Of a DNA stretch of 13,206 nucleotides, positions 1-7,361 are shown piece by piece (position 1 is the stretch's first letter; every line of letters begins with the position of its first letter). Under the pieces are notes generated by a model. It was not told the DNA's origin. It searched no databases and saw only the letters and a program-made list of their open reading frames with translations. Position numbers and translations under genes: made by a program. Source of the stretch: Oscillospiraceae bacterium (GTDB lineage Bacteria; Bacillota; Clostridia; Oscillospirales; Oscillospiraceae); assembly GCA_016287555.1 (NCBI GenBank), contig JAEFAK010000031.1:1-13206 (forward strand), given 5' to 3'.

Positions 1-330
1 CCCTGGATGAAGCTCGACGGGGATATACCGTTCTATGCCGAGGGCGAGGGCTGGCAGCGTCAGCACCACATCTATTCGATGCCCTTCTATTATATAGATT
101 ACTGCCTCGCACAGACCGTGTCCCTGCAGTTCTGGGCGATGATCCAGAAGGATCTTCCCGACGCATGGGCGCACTACATGGCCTATACGCGCCAGGGCGG
201 CAGCAGGGTCTTCACGGAGCTGCTTGCCAACGCCGGGCTTGAGAGCCCGTTCGGAGAGAAATGCCTCGCCGGCGTCTGCGCCGCCGCGAGCGAGTGGCTC
301 TCCAAATTCGATCTGACCGGTGTCAGATAA
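1..330 (+). CDS. M3-family oligoendopeptidase (PepF-like), C-terminal part
   Basis: The first 330 bases are an open frame that continues leftward out of the window, so only the last 109 residues are present. They contain the run HHIYSMPFYYIDYCLAQ followed by SLQFW, which is typical of the C-terminal catalytic lobe of M3 oligoendopeptidases (PepF group); the conserved His and Tyr there help bind substrate and stabilise the transition state. The HExxH zinc motif must lie upstream and cannot be checked. These enzymes are usually cytosolic zinc metallopeptidases that cut short peptides. The position just upstream of a peptide importer fits a role in breaking down imported oligopeptides. The stop codon overlaps the start of the next gene by 11 bases. 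Family confidence is high; the exact subfamily is not certain. Confidence 0.85.
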   Translation, partial: PWMKLDGDIPFYAEGEGWQRQHHIYSMPFYYIDYCLAQTVSLQFWAMIQKDLPDAWAHYMAYTRQGGSRVFTELLANAGLESPFGEKCLAGVCAAASEWLSKFDLTGVR

Positions 331-886
331 AAAGAAAAGCCGCGGGCGCCGCGCCTACCTTGAGGATTTCCGCCGCAGCGCCTCGGGGGAGTACATATAT
401 TCCGGCGCGCACTATTCCCGCAGGGGCGGTCTTTCCCGCTCCGGGCACCTCGCGAGGCTATGGCCCGCGGGTGCCGTGCTCATCGCCTGCGCCGCCGCGA
501 GGGGCTTTATCCCCGTCGCCGGCATGGCGGGAGGGACGCTCGCCTCGTTTTATGTGATCGTCCCCTATATATGCGAGCTGCTGTGCGCGGTCAGCGTAGT
601 CTGGGCGCTCGTCAGGCTCAGCGTTAACGGCGAGCCGCTCCGCGAATACGTCTACAGGGCGACCGCGGAGATCCTGCCCGTCCGCGCCTCTTTCGCAGCG
701 GCCTTCGCCGCCGCCGCGCTCATAGGAGAGATCGTGTTCTTCGCGACCCACGGCTGGGAAGGCCTGCCGCTCATTGCGCTGCCCGCCGCCGCCTGCGCCG
801 CCGCTCTCCTCGTCCGCCGCTTCTCAAAGGCCCAGCAGTGGGAGAAGACGGACAAGCCCGTCCCGGAAGGGGACCCGATGATGTGA
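320..886 (+). CDS. hypothetical small multi-pass membrane protein
   Basis: This is a 188-residue protein of unknown function. The start is the GTG at 320, inside the end of the peptidase gene; no clear Shine-Dalgarno precedes it, so translation is probably coupled to the upstream gene. The N-terminus is basic and cytoplasmic-looking (KKKSRGRR), followed by a segment with EYIYSGAHYS. Four hydrophobic stretches lie at about residues 45-67, 75-100, 122-142 and 149-166. A basic segment (VRRFSK) and a short polar tail follow. I see no catalytic motif. The compact layout with the peptidase suggests co-transcription, and a hairpin with a T-run follows the stop. The reading frame is supported by the membrane topology and the GC-rich third-position pattern of the neighbours. 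Confidence 0.7.
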   Translation: MSDKKKSRGRRAYLEDFRRSASGEYIYSGAHYSRRGGLSRSGHLARLWPAGAVLIACAAARGFIPVAGMAGGTLASFYVIVPYICELLCAVSVVWALVRLSVNGEPLREYVYRATAEILPVRASFAAAFAAAALIGEIVFFATHGWEGLPLIALPAAACAAALLVRRFSKAQQWEKTDKPVPEGDPMM

Positions 887-891
887 ACCCC

Positions 892-910
892 GGGGGGAAC
901 GCCCCCTTTT
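892..910 (+). terminator. probable Rho-independent terminator of the peptidase operon
   Basis: A five-pair G/C stem (GGGGG at 892-896 with CCCCC at 902-906), closed by a five-base loop, is followed directly by TTTT. It lies 6 bases after the stop of the membrane-protein gene and 40 bases before the next start. The stem is short but all G-C. It would separate the peptidase operon from the importer operon, though the T-run is brief and some read-through is likely. Confidence 0.5.
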
Positions 911-949
911 AAGTTCAAAAATTTTTATTATGGGAGGATATCCAAACGC

Positions 950-3373
950 ATGAAAAAGACAGCTAAGCTTCTGGCGCTTGTGCTGGCTCTCGTCATGATC
1001 CTCAGCGTGTTCGCTGCCTGCGGCAACAAGCCCGTAGTCACCCCGACCGCCGAGCCGACCGCCGACGTTCAGCCGACCTCCGCGCCGACCGCCGAGCCGA
1101 CCACCCCGGACACTCCGGACACTCCGGATACTCCGGAGGGACCCGACCCCAACACCCCGCTGGTCGTCGGCTATTCCCCGTTCAACAGCAAGTTCAGCCC
1201 GTTCTTCTCCGAGACGGCCTATGACCAGGACGTCTGGGCGATGACCGCCGTCAGCCTGCTCAGCAGCGACCGTATGGGCGCTGTCATCACCAAGGGCATC
1301 GAAGGCGAGACCGTCAACTACAACGGCACTGACTACACCTACTACAGCATCGCCGATGTCGACATCGACGAGAAGGCCGACGGCACCGTCGACTACAACT
1401 TCACCATCCGCGACGACATAAAGTTCTCCGACGGCGAGCCCCTCACCATGGCTGACGTCGTGTTCTCCTTCTATGTCTACTGCGATCCTACCTATGACGG
1501 CGCCACCACCCTCTATGGTCAGCCCATAGTCGGCATGGAAGCCTATCGCTCCGGTATGGACAGCCGCGGCAACGTCATCTTTGCCGCCGGCCCCGACGGC
1601 TATGAGGCCAATGACCTCTACACCGAGGAGCAGTACAACAAGTTCTGGGATTATTACAACAATCAGGCCGGCACCGATCTCGCTCAGGAGATCATCAACT
1701 ACTGCGTTGACAACTATGCCGCTGCCTACGGCGAAGCCTACATCGGCCACACCCAGGCCGAGATCATTGCCAACCCCGACTATCAGGTCGAGCTCGGCAT
1801 GGCTATGTGGGGCTACGGCGACGCTTACTTTGAGGGCGCCACCGCCGCCGATTACTGGGCTGCTATAGTCGAGGCTTATGAGGGCGACGCCGACCAGGCC
1901 GAGTCCGTCGAGAGCGCCGGCTCCACCCGCGCTCAGTTCACCATCGCTTCCGATCCCGAGTTCCAGGCCGGCGTTCAGACCGGTGAGTCCGCCCCCAACG
2001 TCGAGGGCTTCAAGGTCACCAGCCCGACGACCTTCACCGTCACCCTCGAGAAGGTCGACGCCACCGCCATCTATCACCTCGGCTTCACCGTTTCCCCGAT
2101 GCACTACTATGGCGACGCTTCCCTCTATGACTTTGACAACAACAGCTTCGGCTTTGTCAAGGGCGATCTGAGCAGCGTCCGCGCCAAGACCACCCAGCCC
2201 ATGGGCGCCGGCCCCTACAAGTTCATCAAGTTCGAGAACGGCGTCGTTTACTTCGAGGCCAACGAGTACTACTATCAGGGCTGCCCGAAGACCAAGTACC
2301 TCAACTTCCAGCAGTGCACCGCTGACGACGACAAGCTCAACGGCGTCATCACCGGCAACATCGACATCACCGATCCGTCCTTCTCCATGAATACCGTCGA
2401 GGCCATTGAGAAGGCCAACGGCGGCGAACTCAACGGCGACAAGGTCACCGTCAACACCGTCGATAACCTCGGCTACGGCTACATCGGCATCGCGGCCAGC
2501 CGCGTCAACGTCGGCGGCGTCAAGGATTCCGATGCTTCCAAGAACCTCCGCAAGGCCATCGCGACCGTCATGGCCGTGTACCGTGACCTGAGCGTCGACT
2601 CCTACTACGGCGAGCGCGCTTCCGTCATCAACTACCCGATCTCCAACACCTCCTGGGCTGCTCCTCAGTCCACCGACGACGGCTATCAGGTCGCGTTCTC
2701 CGTTGACGTCAACGGCGCCCCGATCTACACCTCCGGCATGAGCGCCGAGGATAAGTACGCCGCCGCTCTCGAGGCCTCCCTCGGCTTCTTTGAGGCTGCC
2801 GGCTACACCGTCGAGGACGGCAAGCTGACCGCTGCTCCCGAGGGCGCCAAGCTCGCTTACGAGTGCTGGATTCCCGGCGACGGCACCGGCGACCACCCCT
2901 CCTTCATGATCGCGACCGAGGCCCACGACGCTTTTGCGACCATCGGCTTCGACCTCATCGTTAAGGACCTCGCCAACTCCTCCGACCTGTGGGACGGCCT
3001 TGATGCTGACGCCGTCGATATGTGGTGCGCCGCATGGGGCGCCACCGTCGACCCCGACATGTATCAGATCTACCACAGCACGAACGTTCCCGGCCTGCCC
3101 GGCTCCACCGGCTCCAACCACTACAACATTCAGGACGCCGAGCTTGACCAGCTGATCCTTGATGCCCGCGCCTCCACCGACCAGGCTTACCGCAAGGTCA
3201 TGTACAAGGCCTGCCTCGACATCATCATTGACTGGGCTGTTGAGATCCCCGTCTATCAGCGTCAGAACGCTATCATCTTCTCCACCGAGCGTGTCAACCT
3301 TGACACCGTCACTCCGGACATCACGACGTTCTATGGCTGGAACGCCGAGATCCAGAACACGCTCCTCAAGTAA
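950..3373 (+). CDS. peptide ABC transporter substrate-binding lipoprotein (OppA/DppA family, SBP_bac_5)
   Basis: This 807-residue protein is the extracytoplasmic receptor of the peptide importer encoded downstream. It starts at ATG 950, preceded by GGGAGG at 932-937. Residues 1-23 are a lipoprotein signal with lipobox FAAC, so Cys24 should carry the lipid anchor. A flexible Thr/Pro/Asp linker follows (about 30-69), with TPD repeated. Family landmarks are DIKFSDGEPLTMADVVFSF (157-175), the TFTVTLEK strand (361-368), MGAGPYKFIKFENG (418-431) and a C-terminal DQAYRKVMYKACLDII segment (744-759). Typical OppA proteins have about 540-600 residues. Much of the excess comes from an acidic, Tyr/Ala-rich insertion at about 203-350. 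Codon use is strongly biased towards C-ending codons, which suggests high expression. The exact ligand cannot be told from sequence. Confidence 0.93.
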   Translation: MKKTAKLLALVLALVMILSVFAACGNKPVVTPTAEPTADVQPTSAPTAEPTTPDTPDTPDTPEGPDPNTPLVVGYSPFNSKFSPFFSETAYDQDVWAMTAVSLLSSDRMGAVITKGIEGETVNYNGTDYTYYSIADVDIDEKADGTVDYNFTIRDDIKFSDGEPLTMADVVFSFYVYCDPTYDGATTLYGQPIVGMEAYRSGMDSRGNVIFAAGPDGYEANDLYTEEQYNKFWDYYNNQAGTDLAQEIINYCVDNYAAAYGEAYIGHTQAEIIANPDYQVELGMAMWGYGDAYFEGATAADYWAAIVEAYEGDADQAESVESAGSTRAQFTIASDPEFQAGVQTGESAPNVEGFKVTSPTTFTVTLEKVDATAIYHLGFTVSPMHYYGDASLYDFDNNSFGFVKGDLSSVRAKTTQPMGAGPYKFIKFENGVVYFEANEYYYQGCPKTKYLNFQQCTADDDKLNGVITGNIDITDPSFSMNTVEAIEKANGGELNGDKVTVNTVDNLGYGYIGIAASRVNVGGVKDSDASKNLRKAIATVMAVYRDLSVDSYYGERASVINYPISNTSWAAPQSTDDGYQVAFSVDVNGAPIYTSGMSAEDKYAAALEASLGFFEAAGYTVEDGKLTAAPEGAKLAYECWIPGDGTGDHPSFMIATEAHDAFATIGFDLIVKDLANSSDLWDGLDADAVDMWCAAWGATVDPDMYQIYHSTNVPGLPGSTGSNHYNIQDAELDQLILDARASTDQAYRKVMYKACLDIIIDWAVEIPVYQRQNAIIFSTERVNLDTVTPDITTFYGWNAEIQNTLLK

Positions 3374-3391
3374 GCTTTAAGTGCAGCTTGC

Positions 3392-3424
3392 GCCTCCCCC
3401 GCGGCATTTTGCCGCGGGGGAGGC
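3392..3424 (+). promoter_or_regulatory. perfect 14-bp intra-operon hairpin after the binding-protein gene
   Basis: Bases 3392-3405 and 3411-3424 are perfectly complementary over 14 pairs, nearly all G-C, with the 5-base loop ATTTT. The hairpin lies 18 bases after the stop of the binding-protein gene. No T-run follows, so it is not a canonical intrinsic terminator. Such hairpins between a binding-protein gene and its permease genes commonly block 3' exonucleases and let the binding protein be made in excess. Partial termination is an alternative role. Confidence 0.7.
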
Positions 3425-3427
3425 CGA

Positions 3428-3481
3428 CTGCGCATCAAGGAGCGGCTTTATCGAAAGCCAAGGCCGCCGCTTGATACGCAG
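3428..3481 (+). promoter_or_regulatory. second, imperfect intergenic hairpin
   Basis: Bases 3428-3446 pair with 3463-3481 over 19 positions with three mismatches. A competing inner hairpin, GGCTTT/AAAGCC, lies at 3444-3459 with loop ATCG. The structure directly follows the perfect hairpin and belongs to the same 173-bp gap. The two alternative folds share bases, so a switch is conceivable, but nothing in the sequence proves it. Confidence 0.5.
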
Positions 3482-3491
3482 AAGAGGGGCG

Positions 3492-3508
3492 CTGCGCAGC
3501 CGGCGCAG
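3492..3508 (+). promoter_or_regulatory. third intergenic hairpin upstream of the first permease gene
   Basis: CTGCGC at 3492-3497 pairs perfectly with GCGCAG at 3503-3508 around a five-base loop. It is 38 bases before the GTG start of the permease and upstream of its ribosome binding site (GGGGGAG at 3532-3538), which it does not cover. Together with the two preceding hairpins it fills most of the gap. Confidence 0.4.
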
Positions 3509-3546
3509 AGGGGCCCAATCAGTCAAGGAACGGGGGAGTATTCTCG

Positions 3547-4533
3547 GTGCGTAAGTATATTTTGAAGCGCATTCTGCTGTCCATAGTGATCCTGTTTTTC
3601 GTAACGCTGATCATCTATGCTCTGATGCGCTGCCTGCCGACGTCATACATTGAAGGTATAGCACGTCAAAAATCGATGCAGCCCGGCTCGAAGAGCTATG
3701 AGGAATGGATGGCCCAGCTGACAGCCATGTACAACATGGACAAGGGCATCATCCCGGGCTTTATAGCCTGGTGGGGCTCCATTTTCAGGGGCGACTTCGG
3801 CGACAGTTGGTTCTATACGGTCCCTGTCATAGAGAAGTTCAACGAGGTCATCTGGCTCTCGTTCATCATGGGCGCCATCTCTCTGGTGCTCGAGCTCGTC
3901 ATAGCCATCCCTCTCGGCATCCTCGCCGCGACGAAGCAGTATTCCAAGACCGACTATGCCATTACGGTCATAGCGCTCGCCGGCATCTCGCTGCCGACGT
4001 TCTTCTTCGCGTCGCTGATGAAGCTCGTATTCTCCGTCAAGCTCGGCTGGTTCGACCTTTTCGGCCTCGTCGGGCGCAACCATGAGCAGCTGACCGAATG
4101 GGGCAAGTTCCTCGACAAGGCCAACCACCTCGTCCTGCCCATCGTCGTGCTCGTCGTCATAAGCATAGGCGGACTGATGCGCTATACCCGCACGAACATG
4201 CTCGAGGTCCTCAACTCCGACTATATCCGTACGGCCCGCGCCAAGGGCCTTTCCGAGCGCAAGGTCATCTATCATCATGCCTTCCGCAACACCCTCATCC
4301 CCCTGGTCACGATAGTCGGCGGCTCGCTGCCCGGCCTCTTCTCCGGCGCTCTTATCACCGAGACGCTGTTCTCCATCCCCGGCATCGGATATACCTCCTA
4401 CCACGCCATGGTCGGCGGCGATATCCCGTTTTCCATGTTCTATCTGACGTTCCTCGCCGTCCTTACTCTGGCCGGCAACCTGATAGCGGACATCCTGTAC
4501 GCCGTGGTCGATCCGCGCGTACGCATAGCTTAG
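3547..4533 (+). CDS. peptide ABC transporter permease, OppB/DppB family
   Basis: This 328-residue integral membrane subunit forms half of the translocation pore. It starts at a GTG with GGGGGAG eight bases upstream. It has the standard DppB layout: one N-terminal membrane helix (about 9-29), an extracytoplasmic loop (about 30-100), then five helices at about 101-128, 138-165, 196-213, 249-275 and 296-322. The cytoplasmic EAA loop that docks on the ATPase is clear at about 225-252 (DYIRTARAKGLSERKVIYHH, then AFRNTLIP). The C-terminal YAVVDPRVRIA ending is typical. Length matches the usual 305-340 residues. It is separated from the second permease by only 16 bases. Confidence 0.95.
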   Translation: MRKYILKRILLSIVILFFVTLIIYALMRCLPTSYIEGIARQKSMQPGSKSYEEWMAQLTAMYNMDKGIIPGFIAWWGSIFRGDFGDSWFYTVPVIEKFNEVIWLSFIMGAISLVLELVIAIPLGILAATKQYSKTDYAITVIALAGISLPTFFFASLMKLVFSVKLGWFDLFGLVGRNHEQLTEWGKFLDKANHLVLPIVVLVVISIGGLMRYTRTNMLEVLNSDYIRTARAKGLSERKVIYHHAFRNTLIPLVTIVGGSLPGLFSGALITETLFSIPGIGYTSYHAMVGGDIPFSMFYLTFLAVLTLAGNLIADILYAVVDPRVRIA

Positions 4534-4549
4534 GGAAGGAGGGACGAAG

Positions 4550-6205
4550 ATGAGCGACAATATGAAAAACGTCAAGCCGGACGACCGTCCTCCCATGAGG
4601 ATGCAGAGCGTGCCCGCAGCGGCCGCAAGACGTCATGCCGAGAAAATAACGGAAGACGCCGTCAAAAGCAGCACGGCTTCTTCCAAAAAGAACGACAACA
4701 ACGAAGAATATTCCCTCAACGACGACAGACGAGTCAAGATACTCTCTCCCGGAGCGCTCGTCGCAAAACGCTTTTTCCGCAACTCGATCGCTCTGGTCGG
4801 TCTCGTGGTCCTTATATTCATGTTCCTGTTTTCCTTCCTGGGCGGCGTCATCTCGCCCTACAAGCAGGATCAGCGCTTCTTCCGCACGGACTACCTCTAT
4901 AAGGAATTCGCCGGCGTCACCGCCAACGACGAATACCGCTACGCCGCCGAGGGCGCCGACTTCACGACGGCTCTTCAGGCGCAGATGCTCCTCGCCATGC
5001 AGCGCGGCAAGGAGGCCTTCGCATACCGCGACATCGCCTATGAAGTCAAGGAAGAGGGCCCCGACTTCTACAGCATCTCCAAGGACGGCAAGATCATAGG
5101 CATAGCCTATAAGGATATCGTCAGCCCGAGCGTCGAGGGAACGGACGTCCCGTTCCAGCTCAAGTATGACGCGCTCAAGGCCTTCGCCAACGGCGAGACC
5201 GCGTTTACAAGCGGCGGCGACTCGTATTCCATCGACGAGGGCGGCGTCGTCTTCAAGGGCGACACCGAGGTCGCGTTCATAAGCCGCTACGTCGTCAACA
5301 GCACCATGGCCGACGTCTTCCTTTCCCGCGATTTCAAGGAAGAGGTCGCCGCGGCCATAGCGACCGGGGATCCCGACTTCGTCTATACCGATGAAAACGG
5401 CGAGACCCACGAATACCTCATCGAATACAACCCCGACAAGAATATCTGGAGCGTCCGCCAGGAGACGGCCTCCTACGTCTATGACACTTACTCTCCCCCG
5501 AGCAAGACGCACTGGCTCGGTACCGACCGCAACGGCATGGACATGCTCACGCGCCTCATGTACGGCGGCCGCGTCTCGCTCGTCATCGGCTTCATCGTCG
5601 AGATAATCTCGCTCGTCATCGGCGTCATCCTCGGCGGTATCGCCGGCTACTTCGGCAAGTGGGTCGACAACCTCATCATGCGTATCGTCGATATCTTCTA
5701 CTGCATACCGTCGATGCCGATCATCATAATCCTCGGCGCCGCGATGGACGCCATGAACCTCGATCCGAAGATCAGGATGATCTACCTCATGCTCATCCTC
5801 GGCTTCCTCGGCTGGCCGGGCCTCGCCCGTCTGGTCAGAGGCCAGATCCTCTCCCTGCGCGAGCAGGAGTTCATGACCGCGACTGAGTCCAGCGGCCTGA
5901 GCGTCCCCAGAAGGATATTCAAGCACCTCGTCCCGAACGTCATCCCGCAGCTCATCGTCTCCTGCACGATGGGCCTCGGCTCGACGATCATCCTCGAGGC
6001 GACGCTTTCCTTCCTCGGCCTCGGCGTCCGCTTCCCGTTCGCCTCCTGGGGCAACATCATCAACGACGTCAACGATACCCACGTCCTCACGACGTACCTC
6101 TTCATATGGATCCCCGCAGGCGTCCTGCTCCTGGCGACGGTGCTTGCGTTCAACCTCGTCGGCGACGGCCTTCGCGACGCCTTCGACCCGAAGATGAAGC
6201 GCTGA
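4550..6205 (+). CDS. peptide ABC transporter permease, OppC/DppC family, with a large extracytoplasmic insertion
   Basis: This 551-residue protein is the second pore subunit; the family norm is about 280-320 residues. It starts at ATG 4550 behind GGAAGGAGGG. Residues 1-66 form a long polar cytoplasmic tail. The first membrane helix spans about 78-101 and ends at the family-typical ISPY. The family signature THWLGTDRNGMDMLTRLMYG (320-339) opens the five-helix transport domain, and the EAA loop is at about 441-466. Between them, residues about 103-320 form an extra extracytoplasmic domain of some 215 residues that appears to be three diverged copies of one unit. Ordinary family members have a loop of only about 40-60 residues there. 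The domain probably contacts the enlarged binding protein, but that is inference. Confidence 0.93.
   Translation: MSDNMKNVKPDDRPPMRMQSVPAAAARRHAEKITEDAVKSSTASSKKNDNNEEYSLNDDRRVKILSPGALVAKRFFRNSIALVGLVVLIFMFLFSFLGGVISPYKQDQRFFRTDYLYKEFAGVTANDEYRYAAEGADFTTALQAQMLLAMQRGKEAFAYRDIAYEVKEEGPDFYSISKDGKIIGIAYKDIVSPSVEGTDVPFQLKYDALKAFANGETAFTSGGDSYSIDEGGVVFKGDTEVAFISRYVVNSTMADVFLSRDFKEEVAAAIATGDPDFVYTDENGETHEYLIEYNPDKNIWSVRQETASYVYDTYSPPSKTHWLGTDRNGMDMLTRLMYGGRVSLVIGFIVEIISLVIGVILGGIAGYFGKWVDNLIMRIVDIFYCIPSMPIIIILGAAMDAMNLDPKIRMIYLMLILGFLGWPGLARLVRGQILSLREQEFMTATESSGLSVPRRIFKHLVPNVIPQLIVSCTMGLGSTIILEATLSFLGLGVRFPFASWGNIINDVNDTHVLTTYLFIWIPAGVLLLATVLAFNLVGDGLRDAFDPKMKR
4961..5482 (+). repeat. three diverged protein repeats within the permease extracytoplasmic domain
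   Basis: Residues 138-191, 202-249 and 261-311 of the OppC-type permease share a pattern: a helix ending in A-(M/F/I)-x-x-G, then F, then a Tyr/Ile strand, a charged turn, another strand and an ending such as YKDIV, SRYVV or SYVYD. Examples are LLAMQRGKEAF, LKAFANGETAF and AAAIATGDPDF. The similarity is seen by eye at protein level only; the DNA copies are not similar. They could be tandem copies of a small alpha/beta unit. Confidence 0.45.
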
Positions 6206-6221
6206 TAGGAGGAGAGAGAAA

Positions 6222-7361
6222 ATGGCTAAAAACGATGGATATCTCTCCGTTAAGGAGTCGCGGCGCATCTCCAGGGAAAACCGCCGCATAACGAAGGCTT
6301 TCGAAAAGCAGCACAAGCGCAAGAACGTTCCCGAGTCGGAGTACCTCACCCAGATGAAGGACCCGAACAACTCCGTCGAGTTCGAAAATCTCCACCCCTA
6401 CTTCTTCACCGACGTCGGCACCTCCAAGGCCGTCGACGGTGTCTCCTTCGACGTGCCCATCGGCAAGACCGTCGGCGTCGTGGGCGAATCCGGCTGCGGC
6501 AAGTCCGTCACGAGCCTCTCGCTTATGCAGCTGCTCCAGCGCCCGCAGGGCCAGATAGTCGAGGGCAGCATAAGGCTCAATATGGGCGACGGCAAGGCCT
6601 ATGAGATCACCAAGGCGCCCAACGAGGTCATGCAGAAGCTCCGCGGCAACTATATCTCCATGATATTCCAGGAGCCCATGACCGCGCTCAACCCCGTCTT
6701 CCGCATCGGCGAGCAGGTCAACGAGGTCCTTCAGCTCCATAACGAGGAGATGAGCGAGGAATCCGTGCACGAGCGCACTATAGAGCTGCTCGAGATGGTC
6801 GGCATAGCCAACTCCGAGGGCGTCTACAAGATGTTCCCGCACGAGCTTTCCGGCGGCATGCGCCAGCGCGTCGTCATCGCCATGGCGCTCGCCTGCAACC
6901 CGAAAATAATCATCGCCGACGAGCCGACCACGGCTCTCGACGTTACGATCCAGGCGCAGATACTCGACCTGCTGCGCCAGCTCAAGGACAAGATAAACTC
7001 GTCCATCATGTTCATAACCCACGACCTCGGCGTCATCGCCGAGATGGCGGATATCGTCGTCGTAATGTACGCCGGCCGCATCGTCGAGAAGGGCACCGCC
7101 GAGGAGATATTCAAGCACCCGGCTCACCCCTATACGATAGGTCTGATGAACTCCAAGCCCATCGTCGGCAAGAAGGTCGACAAGCTCTATTCCATTCCGG
7201 GCAAGGTGCCTAACCCCATCAACATGCCCGACTACTGCTATTTCAAGGATCGCTGCGAGCTCTGCGTCGATAAGTGCAGCGGCGAATATCCCGGCGTCGT
7301 GAAGCTCTCCGATACGCACGAGGTCAGCTGCTACCGCTATTATAAAAAGGAGGGTGAATGA
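6222..7361 (+). CDS. peptide ABC transporter ATP-binding protein, OppD/DppD family
   Basis: This 379-residue cytoplasmic ATPase powers the importer. Visible motifs are Walker A GESGCGKS (88-95), Q-loop FQEP (Gln150), signature LSGGMRQR (209-216), Walker B IIIADEP (229-235) and the H-loop His267. The oligopeptide-type C-terminal extension has cysteines at 339, 345, 348 and 352, with a further one at 370; in a characterised DppD four such cysteines hold a [4Fe-4S] cluster. The start is ATG 6222, just after AGGAGGAGAGAG. About 50 extra N-terminal residues, basic and probably helical, precede the usual OppD beginning, which is unusual. The gene starts 16 bases after the permease and overlaps the next gene by four bases (ATGA). 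Confidence 0.95.
   Translation: MAKNDGYLSVKESRRISRENRRITKAFEKQHKRKNVPESEYLTQMKDPNNSVEFENLHPYFFTDVGTSKAVDGVSFDVPIGKTVGVVGESGCGKSVTSLSLMQLLQRPQGQIVEGSIRLNMGDGKAYEITKAPNEVMQKLRGNYISMIFQEPMTALNPVFRIGEQVNEVLQLHNEEMSEESVHERTIELLEMVGIANSEGVYKMFPHELSGGMRQRVVIAMALACNPKIIIADEPTTALDVTIQAQILDLLRQLKDKINSSIMFITHDLGVIAEMADIVVVMYAGRIVEKGTAEEIFKHPAHPYTIGLMNSKPIVGKKVDKLYSIPGKVPNPINMPDYCYFKDRCELCVDKCSGEYPGVVKLSDTHEVSCYRYYKKEGE

Noticed and set aside
926..931. TATTAT as -10 element of a promoter for the binding-protein gene
   Set aside because: No -35 element lies at suitable spacing, and the start point would fall next to the ribosome binding site. The importer promoter remains unidentified.
824..3121. 765-codon open frame on the minus strand opposite the binding-protein gene
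   Set aside because: It is the mirror of strongly C-biased codon use in the real gene. Its translation is a low-complexity Gly/Val/Ala/Asp string without domains.
4463..6370. 635-codon minus-strand open frame opposite the OppC-type permease
   Set aside because: Low-complexity Asp/Glu/Arg/Val translation spanning several real genes, antisense to a clear permease; a codon-bias artefact.
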